From positions 682,001 to 746,000 of the forward strand of contig CP073750.1 in the NCBI GenBank assembly GCA_024398135.1: DNA of 64,000 nt, read 5' to 3'. Positions 36,724 through 45,245 of this stretch are shown piece after piece. Source of the DNA: a bacterium SCSIO 12643. Its GTDB lineage: Bacteria > Bacteroidota > Bacteroidia > Flavobacteriales_G > Salibacteraceae. The notes beneath the pieces were generated by a model that worked only from the letters and a program-made list of their open reading frames with translations, was not told the origin of the DNA and searched no databases. The first letter of the stretch is position 1, and the number at the start of each line of letters is the position of its first letter. The position numbers and the translations under genes were made by a program.

Positions 36724-37860
36724 TTAATCCTTTAATAAATCCAAAAGCACGTTACACACATACTCGACATCTTGCTTATCTAATGTGGGATGAATTGGCA
36801 GACTTATCATTCTTTCCTGTACTCTCTTTGTATTACTCAAAGGTTCAATCACTTCTTCCATAAACGGCTTCTGCTCATGTATGCTTTTGGGATAATACAA
36901 CTTTGCCGGCACACCTCTTTGGTTTAGCTCATTCAATACTTGATCCCTATCCGCATTAATTAAAATGGTAAACTGATGAAAAACATGTTCTGCATAATCT
37001 GGCACTATTGGTAAGCTTATTTTTTCGTTCACTCCTAAAAGCTCCTTATACCATTCTGCAACAATCTTTCTTTTTATATTCCACTGATCCAAACATCTAA
37101 ATTTCACCAATAGGACTGAAGCCTGCAAAGTATCCAATCTACTATTTAACCCTATTATTTCATGTTGATACTTTGAAACTTGCCCATGATTAGCAATCAT
37201 TCTTACTTTTTCCAATAAGTCTTCATCCTTTGTGACAATAGCCCCACCATCACCAAAACATCCTAAATTTTTAGATGGGAAAAATGAAATGCATCCGATG
37301 TCACCTATCGTAGATAAGTATCTTTTCCTTCTTGTTTCAACATCGATATAGCGCGACCCTATTGCTTGAGCAGCATCTTCAATAACATAAATACCTTTAC
37401 TTTTAGCAATATCTAAAATCCCCTTCATATCACAAGCCAAACCGTATATATGAACAGGCATTATAACTTTTGTTCTCTCAGTTACCTTAGACATCAAATC
37501 CCCAACATCAACAGTATAAGTTTTGAGATCAATATCAACAAAAACTGGTTTTGCACCTACCCTAAGTATCGCCTCAACACTAGCGAAATAACTAAATGAT
37601 GGTACAATCACTTCATCCCCCGCACCCACATCTAAAGCTAACAAACTAATTAACAACGCATCAGAACCGTTAGCAACTCCTAACACCTTAGCACCAAGAT
37701 AATCCCCCAACTCTTTCTCAAAAGTTTTCACCTCAGGCCCATTAATAAACCTTTGATGCTGTAAGACATTACCAATTGCCAAATCCAACTCGGCTTTTAT
37801 CGGATCATGCAATGCTTTTAGATCAACATCGTAAATTGGCCTAGATGGGTGAGTACTCAT
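36724..37860 (-). CDS. DegT/DnrJ/EryC1/StrS-family sugar aminotransferase
   Basis: A 378-residue PLP enzyme with Lys197 in SFFPSKNLGCFGDGGAI and Asp162 in VIEDAAQAIGS. An 8-residue charged insertion (VETRRKRY) precedes the PLP lysine. It resembles the WbpE/WlbC type, which aminates UDP-3-keto-HexNAc-uronic acids. The dehydrogenase gene is next downstream, which would fit, but a clear WbpB partner is missing unless the fused oxidoreductase at 17002-19122 provides it. It is the third DegT-family gene in the cluster, and the substrate is unresolved. Confidence 0.85.
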   Translation of the reverse strand: MSTHPSRPIYDVDLKALHDPIKAELDLAIGNVLQHQRFINGPEVKTFEKELGDYLGAKVLGVANGSDALLISLLALDVGAGDEVIVPSFSYFASVEAILRVGAKPVFVDIDLKTYTVDVGDLMSKVTERTKVIMPVHIYGLACDMKGILDIAKSKGIYVIEDAAQAIGSRYIDVETRRKRYLSTIGDIGCISFFPSKNLGCFGDGGAIVTKDEDLLEKVRMIANHGQVSKYQHEIIGLNSRLDTLQASVLLVKFRCLDQWNIKRKIVAEWYKELLGVNEKISLPIVPDYAEHVFHQFTILINADRDQVLNELNQRGVPAKLYYPKSIHEQKPFMEEVIEPLSNTKRVQERMISLPIHPTLDKQDVEYVCNVLLDLLKD

Positions 37861-37886
37861 ATATCACATTTTTTTAAAACCTTATG

Positions 37887-40334
37887 TTATATTATTTTCT
37901 TCCACCAAGGAAGGTTCAACTCATCCTCATCATAATAACCATAACCGTATCCATAACTATATCCGTAGTTATAACCATAACCGTAGTTATAACCATAACC
38001 ATATGCAGTATGAACTACATCATTAAATACAATAGATATATTTTTAACGTTATTTGAATTATACTGATCATTAATAATCGTAAGTAAATCCTTATGAGTA
38101 TAATTCTGTCGGGTAAGGTATAATGTGGCATCTGCATATTTCATGAGCTCTAGCGCATCTGAAACCAATGCAATTGGTGGTGTGTCCAAAATAATATAAT
38201 CATACTCTTTTTTTAACTTTTCGAATAGCTCAGGCAACAAAGAACTCAACAACAACTCACTTGGATTTGGAGGTACTGGCCCAGCAGTAATGAAATCTAA
38301 ATTATCAATTTGAGTACTCGTAACAATATCATCAATTCCCGTTTGCCCTGACAGGTAGTTGCTCAAACCTAAATCATTACTTAATTTAAAATCATTAAAT
38401 ATTTTAGGTTTCCTCATATCTAAACCTATAATTACAGTCTTTGCTCCACTTATTGAGATAATTGACGCCAGATTCATTGCACAGAATGTCTTTCCCTCGC
38501 CTCCAATGGAAGACGTCACCAAAATCATTTTTGATGTCCCCAGACTTGTGGACTGCTTAAACAAAAAATTGAGATTGGTTCTAATAATCCTAAAGCTTTC
38601 TGCCACAGCCGACTTCAGTCCATTTTCAATAACAATATTACTTGAGCCAGAAGAATGTCCAATTGTTCCAATAATTGGAATTCTCGTAATTTTTTCAAGT
38701 TCTTTCCTAGACGAAATTTTTGTATTAAAGAAATCCCTAATGATAACAAATGTTGCAGGTATCAATATCCCCACAATTAAACCTATCATATAGTTCAAAG
38801 ATTTTTTAGGTTTAATTGGCATATCGAAATAATCTTGAGCTCTATCAATAACTTGTAAATCAGGCAAATTACCAGCCATTGACAATTCTGCTTCAGCTCT
38901 TTTTTCTACTAAAAAATCATATTGCCTACTACTCAACTCATATTTCCTTCTAATATTTATAAGCGATTGCTCAGTTCCTGGTAATGATGATAGTTTAACT
39001 CTCATATCTGCAATTCGACCATCCAATTCCTTTTGCTTAATTGAAGTCGCCTGAATCAAATTACCTACATTTTCTTTTAAACTGTTTTTAGTAAGTAGGA
39101 TTTCACTTTTTATCTGTTCTAAAGCTGGGTTTTCCAGCTTTAGCGAATACATCATTCTGTTTTTCTTGATACTAAGTTCAACCAAATTATTAACTAAAGT
39201 CACCAACACAGGATCCTCAACTCCAACTACCGAAGGTGTCATTAATGAACTAAAATCATCCCCATCTCTAAGATAAGAAAGAAGATAAGTATAGTATTTC
39301 TCTTCAAGAATCAACTCAGCTTTATTTTGCTCCAGATTAAGAAACTTGGTATATAGTTCGCTAGCTTGCGAGCCTAAATCCATTACTTCATGCTCTACTC
39401 TAAAATTCTGCAATTCCAATTCTACTATTCTTAGAGTATCAATAACACTTTGTATTTGCATATCCACGAATTTTATCGTGTTCTCCGCGAGTTTATTTTT
39501 CTCTTCTAACTCATACTCCGCCAATAAATCAATTGATGTATTTAGGTAGGCAATTATTTTAGACTTATTATCACCAACCATTGATACATTCAACAGAGAC
39601 CCGCCCTCAGACTCGTGAGTAACATTTATGTTATTCACATAACTATCAACAATGGACTTCGGGGATTGGAATTGAAAAAACCAATTTGTATTCTCATCAA
39701 TACCAACGAATTCTTCATTCCAAACAATCTTAAATCTACAAGCTTCATTTTCTACCCACTCACCAACTTTATAATTTTCTTTAAACTTAGCACCTTTTAC
39801 AGTATAAGATTTACCATTTGAAAACTCTATTACATTATAATGCGCAGGTTGTTCAAACTTTAAAGTGAATTGTTTTTGATCGTTTGAAAAATCGATATCA
39901 AATGGAATATTTAAGATTTGAGGATGTGTTTTATCGAATTCTACTTTGAAAGGTGACTGACCATACCTTGTAAACATCTTAATTCTTCCAGTAGAATAGT
40001 ATTCTACTTCCAAATTAAGTCTATCGATCACCTTTATATTATGATTTCTTGATTTAAGTATTGCTATATGAGACTGGATTAACTCACTGGCTCCTCCCCA
40101 CTTAAACATCAAATTTACACTTGAGCCTGCTAACGGGTTCTCACTTTCTTTAATATTAACCAAGGTAGACAACTTATATACTTCGGTTGAATATCTATTT
40201 ACCAACCAAGAAATAAAACTGGTCACCACAATTGCTATTAAAAACAACTTCCAGTGTGACAACAATTTAAACAGAATATCTTTAAAATCTACCTCTTCTA
40301 GTTCATGAGCCTTATTCTCATTAATACTTTGCAT
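37887..40334 (-). CDS. wzc: Wzc-like polysaccharide co-polymerase / tyrosine autokinase
   Basis: An 815-residue inner-membrane protein. It has an N-terminal Wzz-type domain with membrane helices near 30-47 and 510-530 enclosing a large periplasmic, partly coiled-coil region. The C-terminal BY-kinase has Walker A SIGGEGKTF, Walker A' VIIGLDMRKPK and Walker B YIILDTPP. The tail has 13 tyrosines in about 25 residues (YGYGYNYGYGYNYG type), the autophosphorylation cluster. It controls chain length and export with the Wza-like protein 3 bases upstream. No Wzb phosphatase is in the window. Confidence 0.94.
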   Translation of the reverse strand: MQSINENKAHELEEVDFKDILFKLLSHWKLFLIAIVVTSFISWLVNRYSTEVYKLSTLVNIKESENPLAGSSVNLMFKWGGASELIQSHIAILKSRNHNIKVIDRLNLEVEYYSTGRIKMFTRYGQSPFKVEFDKTHPQILNIPFDIDFSNDQKQFTLKFEQPAHYNVIEFSNGKSYTVKGAKFKENYKVGEWVENEACRFKIVWNEEFVGIDENTNWFFQFQSPKSIVDSYVNNINVTHESEGGSLLNVSMVGDNKSKIIAYLNTSIDLLAEYELEEKNKLAENTIKFVDMQIQSVIDTLRIVELELQNFRVEHEVMDLGSQASELYTKFLNLEQNKAELILEEKYYTYLLSYLRDGDDFSSLMTPSVVGVEDPVLVTLVNNLVELSIKKNRMMYSLKLENPALEQIKSEILLTKNSLKENVGNLIQATSIKQKELDGRIADMRVKLSSLPGTEQSLINIRRKYELSSRQYDFLVEKRAEAELSMAGNLPDLQVIDRAQDYFDMPIKPKKSLNYMIGLIVGILIPATFVIIRDFFNTKISSRKELEKITRIPIIGTIGHSSGSSNIVIENGLKSAVAESFRIIRTNLNFLFKQSTSLGTSKMILVTSSIGGEGKTFCAMNLASIISISGAKTVIIGLDMRKPKIFNDFKLSNDLGLSNYLSGQTGIDDIVTSTQIDNLDFITAGPVPPNPSELLLSSLLPELFEKLKKEYDYIILDTPPIALVSDALELMKYADATLYLTRQNYTHKDLLTIINDQYNSNNVKNISIVFNDVVHTAYGYGYNYGYGYNYGYSYGYGYGYYDEDELNLPWWKKII
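37963..37998 (-). repeat. 18-bp perfect tandem repeat in wzc tyrosine tail
   Basis: CCGTAGTTATAACCATAA occurs twice in direct succession (37963-37980, 37981-37998), inside a wider stretch of degenerate repeats at about 37939-38008. Each unit encodes YGYNYG on the minus strand. The in-frame unit length means copy-number changes would lengthen or shorten the tyrosine cluster without a frameshift. Confidence 0.9.
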
Positions 40335-40337
40335 AAA

Positions 40338-41138
40338 CTATCTTAAATTACTAAATGATACAATTATTAAAAGTGTGGAAGATATTAACGACAAAATTAG
40401 TGCTGTAGATTGTGCAGCATTTGTCCCAACTCCCCATGATTTTGCAGGTAAAGGCTCTACATATATCACATCATTTGGTTGAATAAAATAATAGGGGGTA
40501 TGTATTAGATTACGATCCAATAAATTAATCTTATGGATTTTTGTTCCCTCAGGATACTGTCTTATTATCTTTACATCTGATCTGGATGCAACCATATCCA
40601 AATCACCCGCTAAGGCAATCGCCTCGAAAATAGTAGCCTGATTTTGTAAAATTGTGTACTTTCCTGGTCGTTTAAATTCTCCAAGAGCTGAAAATCGGAT
40701 CCCTCCAAGTTTTAACACTAAATAATATTTCGAAAAATACTTACGAACATGTAAATCGACTTCTCTTTTAGCTTCTTCCAATGTTTTATCTAGAATGTTC
40801 ACTTTACCAATAATCGGTAAACTAACGTACCCACTATCATCAATACTATATCCTGTGATATAGTACAAATCTCCTAAATTCGCTGTCTGCGCAGCACTAC
40901 TCGCAACGGAAACATTATTAGAATTAAATAGTTTATTAACCTTTTCATCCAATGAAACAATTTTTACATCCACAATATCATTAACCTGCAACTTATAATC
41001 CACACGTTCGTATAAAAAAACCGAATCACCTTCATTATTCTCCGATTGAAGATAAACCATCTTCTTTTTAGGCACACACGAAGCGAACCACATGATCAGC
41101 CCTAAAAATATAACCAGTCTTACAACGATCGAACGCAT
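40338..41138 (-). CDS. wza: Wza-like outer-membrane polysaccharide export lipoprotein
   Basis: A 266-residue lipoprotein starting at the ATG 41136-41138. MRSIVVRLVIFLGLIMWFASC is a signal peptide ending in a lipobox with the modified Cys at about residue 21. The upstream in-frame ATG at 41237 would bury that signal and lies upstream of the promoter element. Residues about 45-140 form the Poly_export domain (YKLQVNDIVDVKI), followed by a SLBB domain (GGIRFSALGEFKRPGKY). A C-terminal hydrophobic helix (STALILSLISSTLLIIVSF) fits the outer-membrane anchor. It is the first gene of the cluster. Confidence 0.92.
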   Translation of the reverse strand: MRSIVVRLVIFLGLIMWFASCVPKKKMVYLQSENNEGDSVFLYERVDYKLQVNDIVDVKIVSLDEKVNKLFNSNNVSVASSAAQTANLGDLYYITGYSIDDSGYVSLPIIGKVNILDKTLEEAKREVDLHVRKYFSKYYLVLKLGGIRFSALGEFKRPGKYTILQNQATIFEAIALAGDLDMVASRSDVKIIRQYPEGTKIHKINLLDRNLIHTPYYFIQPNDVIYVEPLPAKSWGVGTNAAQSTALILSLISSTLLIIVSFSNLR

Positions 41139-41182
41139 ATCCACTTTAATTAAATTGTTAATTCCAAATATTGCAAAGCGCA

Positions 41183-41190
41183 CAAATGTA
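41183..41190 (-). promoter_or_regulatory. Main polysaccharide-cluster promoter (TACATTTG)
   Basis: An exact TAnnTTTG element on the minus strand, 44 bases upstream of the wza ATG, in a very AT-rich 255-base divergent intergenic region. No conserved -33 TTG is found at 19 bases. It is the best candidate promoter for the whole minus-strand cluster. Confidence 0.5.
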
Positions 41191-41347
41191 AAGGAATAGT
41201 TTATATAATATATTATCAGAATATAACTAAAACTCATGCCTTTTCCTTAATTTTCAACAAACATTAAATAAAACTTTTTTTGAGCAACTCTTTAATGCAA
41301 AAAACTAAATGAATAAAACATATTGTTTTCAAGACATGTAATATTCA

Positions 41348-41374
41348 TTGGAAAACATCATTTATTTACTTTCG
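41348..41374 (+). promoter_or_regulatory. Possible galE promoter
   Basis: TACTTTCG (41367-41374) is one mismatch from TAnnTTTG, with a TTG at 41348-41350 sixteen bases upstream. It lies 20 bases before the galE ATG. The spacing is shorter than optimal, so this is a weak call. Confidence 0.3.
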
Positions 41375-41393
41375 TGGGTAATAATTAATTTTT

Positions 41394-42431
41394 ATGCCTA
41401 AAATACTTGTTACAGGTGGAGCTGGATATATTGGTAGTCACACAATTATAGAACTACTCAACTCTGGATATGATATTTTATCTGTGGATAATTATAGCAA
41501 CTCATCAGAGTCTACCTACAATCGAATAAAAGACATTACAAGAACAGAAATTCTTTTTGAGCAATTGGACTTATCGAATCAATTAGATACTGATGTTTTT
41601 TTTGAAAAACACACAGACATTGATGGTATTATTCATTTTGCTGCATTAAAGTCCGTTCCGGACTCAGTAGAAAGACCTATTGAGTATTATAGAAATAACA
41701 ATGATAGTTTGCTTAATGTTTTAGAGCAAGTTCAAAAGCACTCCATTAAGGCTACGATTTTTTCTTCTTCGTGTTCAGTTTATGGAAATCTCAGATCGGA
41801 TCAACTACCTGTAGTTGAAACTACAAGTTGGAATGAAGCCGAATGCCCGTACGCAAACACTAAACAAATGGGGGAAGATTTTATTCGAAACTTTTCTAAA
41901 ATCTGTAAGCAAAACTTCATTGCACTTCGCTATTTTAACCCTGTCGGTGCGCACATTAGTGGATTAAACGGTGAAATGCCTTCAAAAGTTGTAAACAACC
42001 TAGCTCCAATAATCACTCAAGCTGCCGCTGGATTAAGAGACCAGCTAACGGTTTTTGGAGACGATTACAATACCAGAGATGGCTCCTGTATTCGTGATTA
42101 TATCCATGTAAGCGATATTGCCAAAGCGCATGTTAAGGCTATAGATTTGGCACTGTCAAATCGTATGGAAAATAATTTTGACGTCATTAATCTCGGATCG
42201 GGGAATGGTATAACGGTATTCGAGGCTATTCAAGCTTTTGAAAATACCACAGGGATTAAAGTACCATATCAAATAGGGTCCAGAAGACCAGGCGATGTTG
42301 AAGCCATTTTTAGTGATTGTACCAAAGCTGAAAGTACATTGAATTGGAAATGTCAATATGATATTAATGACATGATGAAATCTGCCTGGAAATGGCAACA
42401 ATATCTTATTCAGCAAAACTTAATAGCCTAA
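41394..42431 (+). CDS. galE: UDP-glucose 4-epimerase
   Basis: Interconverts UDP-glucose and UDP-galactose, or the N-acetyl forms. The 345-residue SDR protein has TGGAGYIGSH (7-16), FAALKSVPDSVERP, SSSCSVYGN and the catalytic pair in YANTKQ. It also has RYFNPVGAH and RDYIHVSDIAKAH, all typical of GalE. It is divergent from the polysaccharide cluster and probably supplies UDP-Gal or UDP-GalNAc to it. It converges on rlmH, with 6 bases between stops. Confidence 0.94.
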   Translation: MPKILVTGGAGYIGSHTIIELLNSGYDILSVDNYSNSSESTYNRIKDITRTEILFEQLDLSNQLDTDVFFEKHTDIDGIIHFAALKSVPDSVERPIEYYRNNNDSLLNVLEQVQKHSIKATIFSSSCSVYGNLRSDQLPVVETTSWNEAECPYANTKQMGEDFIRNFSKICKQNFIALRYFNPVGAHISGLNGEMPSKVVNNLAPIITQAAAGLRDQLTVFGDDYNTRDGSCIRDYIHVSDIAKAHVKAIDLALSNRMENNFDVINLGSGNGITVFEAIQAFENTTGIKVPYQIGSRRPGDVEAIFSDCTKAESTLNWKCQYDINDMMKSAWKWQQYLIQQNLIA

Positions 42432-42437
42432 CTCATA

Positions 42438-42911
42438 CTATGAGTGATGGTATGGTTCTCCTTTGATTATAGTATAGCTTCTATATACCTGCTCTAAGAT
42501 AAAAACGCGTATCAACTGATGGGGAAAGGTTAATTTCGATATTGCCAATTTCCCGTTAGCTCTAGCATATAATTCTTCACTAAATCCATAAGCTCCACCA
42601 ACCACAAAAACAAGATTTTTAAGTCCTGAGTTCATTTTCTTCTTGAAGAAAGAGCTCAGCTGCACAGAAGTCATTTCTTTACCTTTCTCATCAAACAAGA
42701 TTAATTCATCATCATTATTTAACTTACTTAAAATTGATTTACCTTCAATCTTTTTCAGTTCATCAGCGGAAACTTTACCTCTATTTTTGTAATCCGGTAA
42801 TTCCACCCAATCTACCTGAATATATCTTCGTAACCTTTTTCGGTACTCATCCATCAATATCGTTAACTCTCTGGACTGCGTTTTACCTACTACAATAATG
42901 GTTATTCTCAT
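42438..42911 (-). CDS. rlmH: 23S rRNA (pseudouridine-1915-N3)-methyltransferase RlmH
   Basis: A 157-residue SPOUT methyltransferase that methylates pseudouridine 1915 in helix 69 of 23S rRNA. Conserved features are MRITIIVVGKTQ at the start, VFVVGGAYGFSEEL (SAM-binding trefoil knot), and the C-terminal FPHQLIRVFILEQVYRSYTI followed by YHHS. Length is normal. A single-gene unit, convergent with galE. Confidence 0.96.
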   Translation of the reverse strand: MRITIIVVGKTQSRELTILMDEYRKRLRRYIQVDWVELPDYKNRGKVSADELKKIEGKSILSKLNNDDELILFDEKGKEMTSVQLSSFFKKKMNSGLKNLVFVVGGAYGFSEELYARANGKLAISKLTFPHQLIRVFILEQVYRSYTIIKGEPYHHS

Positions 42912-42997
42912 TTTTTCAAAGTCTAAAGACGACCAAAACTAATTTAACCAAAATTACTGGCATAGTTTTAGCTTAATGAGTTATCGTAAAAAAATTG

Positions 42998-43027
42998 TTG
43001 AACTAATCATCAAATCACTTAATTTTG
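42998..43027 (+). promoter_or_regulatory. Bacteroidota promoter TTG-N19-TAATTTTG
   Basis: TTG at 42998-43000 and TAATTTTG at 43020-43027 are exactly 19 bases apart, the optimal spacing. The predicted start of transcription, near 43033, is just before the ATG at 43048. It is therefore used to set the start of the DUF4783 gene. Confidence 0.7.
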
Positions 43028-43047
43028 GCTGTGATATTTTCTTCTAT

Positions 43048-43434
43048 ATGAAAAAAATAAAATATACTCTAACTTTTGGCTTACTGTTTGTCTTCCTTTG
43101 TTCCTTTACTGGAATAACTGAAGATGTGGCTGCAGCGCTTAAAAGTGGGAATGCTTTTAAACTTTCAAAGTTTTTTCAGGAAAAAGTGGATTTAACCATT
43201 TTGGATGAAAGTGATCTCATCAGTAAACTTGAAGCTGAACAGAAGCTTTATGCCTTTTTCCGTGAAAACCAACCTTCAAACTTTGAAATTCTGCACCAGG
43301 GTGAATCTAAATCCGGTTTAGAATATACCATTGGAAAACTGGTTACCGATAATGGTAATTATCGTGTTTCTTTCTACATAAAAAAAACATCTAATTCTGA
43401 ATTTATTCAACAGATAATAATAGATACAGAATAA
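43048..43434 (+). CDS. DUF4783 family secreted protein
   Basis: A 128-residue protein from the ATG at 43048. It begins MKKIKYTLTFGLLFVFLCSF, a signal peptide, then DVAAALKSGNAFKLSKFF, LEAEQKLYAFFRENQPSNFEILHQG and YRVSFYIKK, the DUF4783 layout (an NTF2-like small domain known mainly from Bacteroidota). A longer frame from 42976 adds 24 residues, but it starts upstream of the well-formed promoter. It is probably periplasmic, function unknown. In other Bacteroidota it also precedes nadC; here nadC follows after 14 bases. Confidence 0.87.
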   Translation: MKKIKYTLTFGLLFVFLCSFTGITEDVAAALKSGNAFKLSKFFQEKVDLTILDESDLISKLEAEQKLYAFFRENQPSNFEILHQGESKSGLEYTIGKLVTDNGNYRVSFYIKKTSNSEFIQQIIIDTE

Positions 43435-43448
43435 TCCTCGATACATTT

Positions 43449-44285
43449 ATGAATGAAATTGAATTTCTAAAATCTGCACTTCAAGAAGATGTTGCAGAAG
43501 GTGATCATTCTTCTTTGTCTACAATTCCCTCTTCAGCAAAAGGCAAAGCGCATCTTTTAGTCAAAGAAGCAGGAATTATTTCGGGTATTGATGTTGCAAA
43601 AAAAGTTTTTGATCTCGTTGATCCTGATATTCAACTTGAAATTTTCATTAGAGACGGTGATCAGGTCTCTTCTGGAGATATCGTATTTATTGCAAGTGGT
43701 TCATCTCAAAACTTATTAAAAGCAGAGCGTTTAATGCTGAACCTGATGCAGCGCATGAGTGGAATCGCAACCACGACTCATAAATATGTGCAACTTACAG
43801 CGGGCACTAAAGCTAAAGTGTTGGATACAAGAAAAACAACACCTAATCTAAGAGCATTTGAAAAACAGGCTGTAGTTCACGGAGGTGGAACAAATCATAG
43901 ATTTGGGCTATATGATATGATTATGATTAAGGATAATCATATTGATTTTGCTGGCGGAATTGCAGAAGCACTGACCAAAGCACATAATTACATCAAGAAA
44001 AATAAACTCGAACTTAAAATCGAGATAGAAGCTCGAGATTTGGATGAAGTTCGACAAGTTCTGGACTGCGGACTTGGAGACCGTATTATGCTGGATAATT
44101 TCAACTATGAAGATACTAGAATTGCTGTTGAATTAATCAATGGCCAATATGAAACTGAATCTTCCGGTGGAATCACTCTTGACACTATTGCAAATTATGC
44201 CAAATGCGGTGTAGATTACGTATCTGTTGGTGCACTCACCCACTCAGTTAAAAGTTTAGACCTTAGCTTCAAAGCAATTAATTAA
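43449..44285 (+). CDS. nadC: Nicotinate-nucleotide pyrophosphorylase (carboxylating)
   Basis: Converts quinolinate and PRPP to nicotinate mononucleotide in de novo NAD synthesis. It has 278 residues with NLMQRMSGIATTTHKY, LDTRKTTPNLRAFEKQAV, the HGGGTNHRFGLYDMIMIKDNH core, and VDYVSVGALTHSVKSLDLS at the C-terminus. It is the middle gene of DUF4783-nadC-BrkB, with spacers of 14 and 5 bases. nadA and nadB are not in the window. Confidence 0.96.
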   Translation: MNEIEFLKSALQEDVAEGDHSSLSTIPSSAKGKAHLLVKEAGIISGIDVAKKVFDLVDPDIQLEIFIRDGDQVSSGDIVFIASGSSQNLLKAERLMLNLMQRMSGIATTTHKYVQLTAGTKAKVLDTRKTTPNLRAFEKQAVVHGGGTNHRFGLYDMIMIKDNHIDFAGGIAEALTKAHNYIKKNKLELKIEIEARDLDEVRQVLDCGLGDRIMLDNFNYEDTRIAVELINGQYETESSGGITLDTIANYAKCGVDYVSVGALTHSVKSLDLSFKAIN

Positions 44286-44290
44286 CAGTT

Positions 44291-45244
44291 ATGTTTTTTA
44301 AAATACTCAGTAATCTAAAAAATAAGCTTTATCAGATTACATTTATTCGGAAACTGGTATTTTTTGTCAAGCATGTTAAAATCCCATTCTTTGGTGGTCT
44401 TGAAATTTACAAGGTAGGAATATTCTTTATTCGTGGCTTAGCAGGTGGTTTTTTGACTACAAGAGCCGCTGCAATTGCATTTAATTTCTTTCTTGCAATT
44501 TTTCCATCAATAATTTTCATCTTTAGTTTAATCCCATTCATTCCTATAGATGGTTTTCAGGAAGAGCTGCAAGCAGAATTATTATTTGCCGCCCCAAAAA
44601 TCATGGATACTTTCCTTGAAGATACTTTATTTGATATCATAAAAAACAAACATACCAGTCTACTTTCTTTAGGTTTTATTCTGGCCATGTATTTTGCCAC
44701 AAATGGAATTAACTCATTACTCACTGCATTTGTAATGTCTTACCATACTGAAGAACATCATGCGAGATCTTGGTTCTCTCAACAAATAACAGCTATAATG
44801 CTGACGATTTTCCTAACTATATTTCTATTTATAGCAATATTCTTAACCATTTTTGGAGGGCAAATTATCCAATTTGTATTCGATACGATATTAGACTTTA
44901 GTCGATTTGACATTCTTCTCATCAATCTGGCAAGATGGATAATTATTATCGCATTTATCTATTTTTCAGTAGCCTTTATATATTTCTATGGGCCTAAGCA
45001 AAAAGTTCAGTTTTTCTCTCCGGGAGCCTCATTAGCCACGATTGCAGTAATTCTATTCACCTTGGGGTTTGCTTTCTATATCGACAACTTTGCTTCATAT
45101 AACAAACTCTATGGATCCATTGGAACGGTTATGGGGATTATGCTTATGATTTACTTAAATAGTCTCGCGCTACTTATCGGGTATGAACTTAATGCCGCAA
45201 TTGAACATGGGAGTACACATATTCGGTTAGAAGAGTATGAATAA
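44291..45244 (+). CDS. YihY/BrkB-family inner-membrane protein
   Basis: A 317-residue polytopic membrane protein with about six helices. Family motifs are AAAIAFNFFLAIFPSIIFI, PKQKVQFFSPGASLAT and LYGSIGTVMGIMLMIYLNSL, ending at the helix holding GYELNAAIEH. The family was once called tRNA-processing RNase BN by mistake. Recent work on related proteins suggests transport or lipid-envelope roles, but the function is not settled. Last gene of the nadC operon; it converges on the T9SS type B gene with one base between. Confidence 0.9.
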   Translation: MFFKILSNLKNKLYQITFIRKLVFFVKHVKIPFFGGLEIYKVGIFFIRGLAGGFLTTRAAAIAFNFFLAIFPSIIFIFSLIPFIPIDGFQEELQAELLFAAPKIMDTFLEDTLFDIIKNKHTSLLSLGFILAMYFATNGINSLLTAFVMSYHTEEHHARSWFSQQITAIMLTIFLTIFLFIAIFLTIFGGQIIQFVFDTILDFSRFDILLINLARWIIIIAFIYFSVAFIYFYGPKQKVQFFSPGASLATIAVILFTLGFAFYIDNFASYNKLYGSIGTVMGIMLMIYLNSLALLIGYELNAAIEHGSTHIRLEEYE

Positions 45245-45245
45245 A

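Noticed and set aside
38359-38793. 144-residue plus-strand frame opposite the Wzc kinase domain
   Set aside because: It lies antisense to highly conserved kinase codons, and its hydrophobic composition is the expected reverse-frame product.
10248-41138. Rhamnose pathway in the cluster
   Set aside because: rmlA and rmlB are present but rmlC and rmlD are not; the neighbouring cupins, formyltransferase and aminotransferase account for the dTDP intermediate.
41139-41237. Longer N-terminus for the Wza-like protein
   Set aside because: It would place 33 hydrophobic residues before a complete lipoprotein signal peptide, and begins upstream of the TACATTTG element.
42431-42445. ACTCATACTATGAGT hairpin between galE and rlmH
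   Set aside because: The stem is short, lacks a T-run and overlaps the rlmH stop codon; not convincing as a terminator.
42976-43047. Longer N-terminus for the DUF4783 protein
   Set aside because: The added part precedes a complete signal peptide and overlaps a well-spaced promoter (TTG-N19-TAATTTTG).
43442-43449. TACATTTA before nadC as a promoter
   Set aside because: It lacks the conserved final G and lies in a 14-base spacer of an operon that already has a good promoter.
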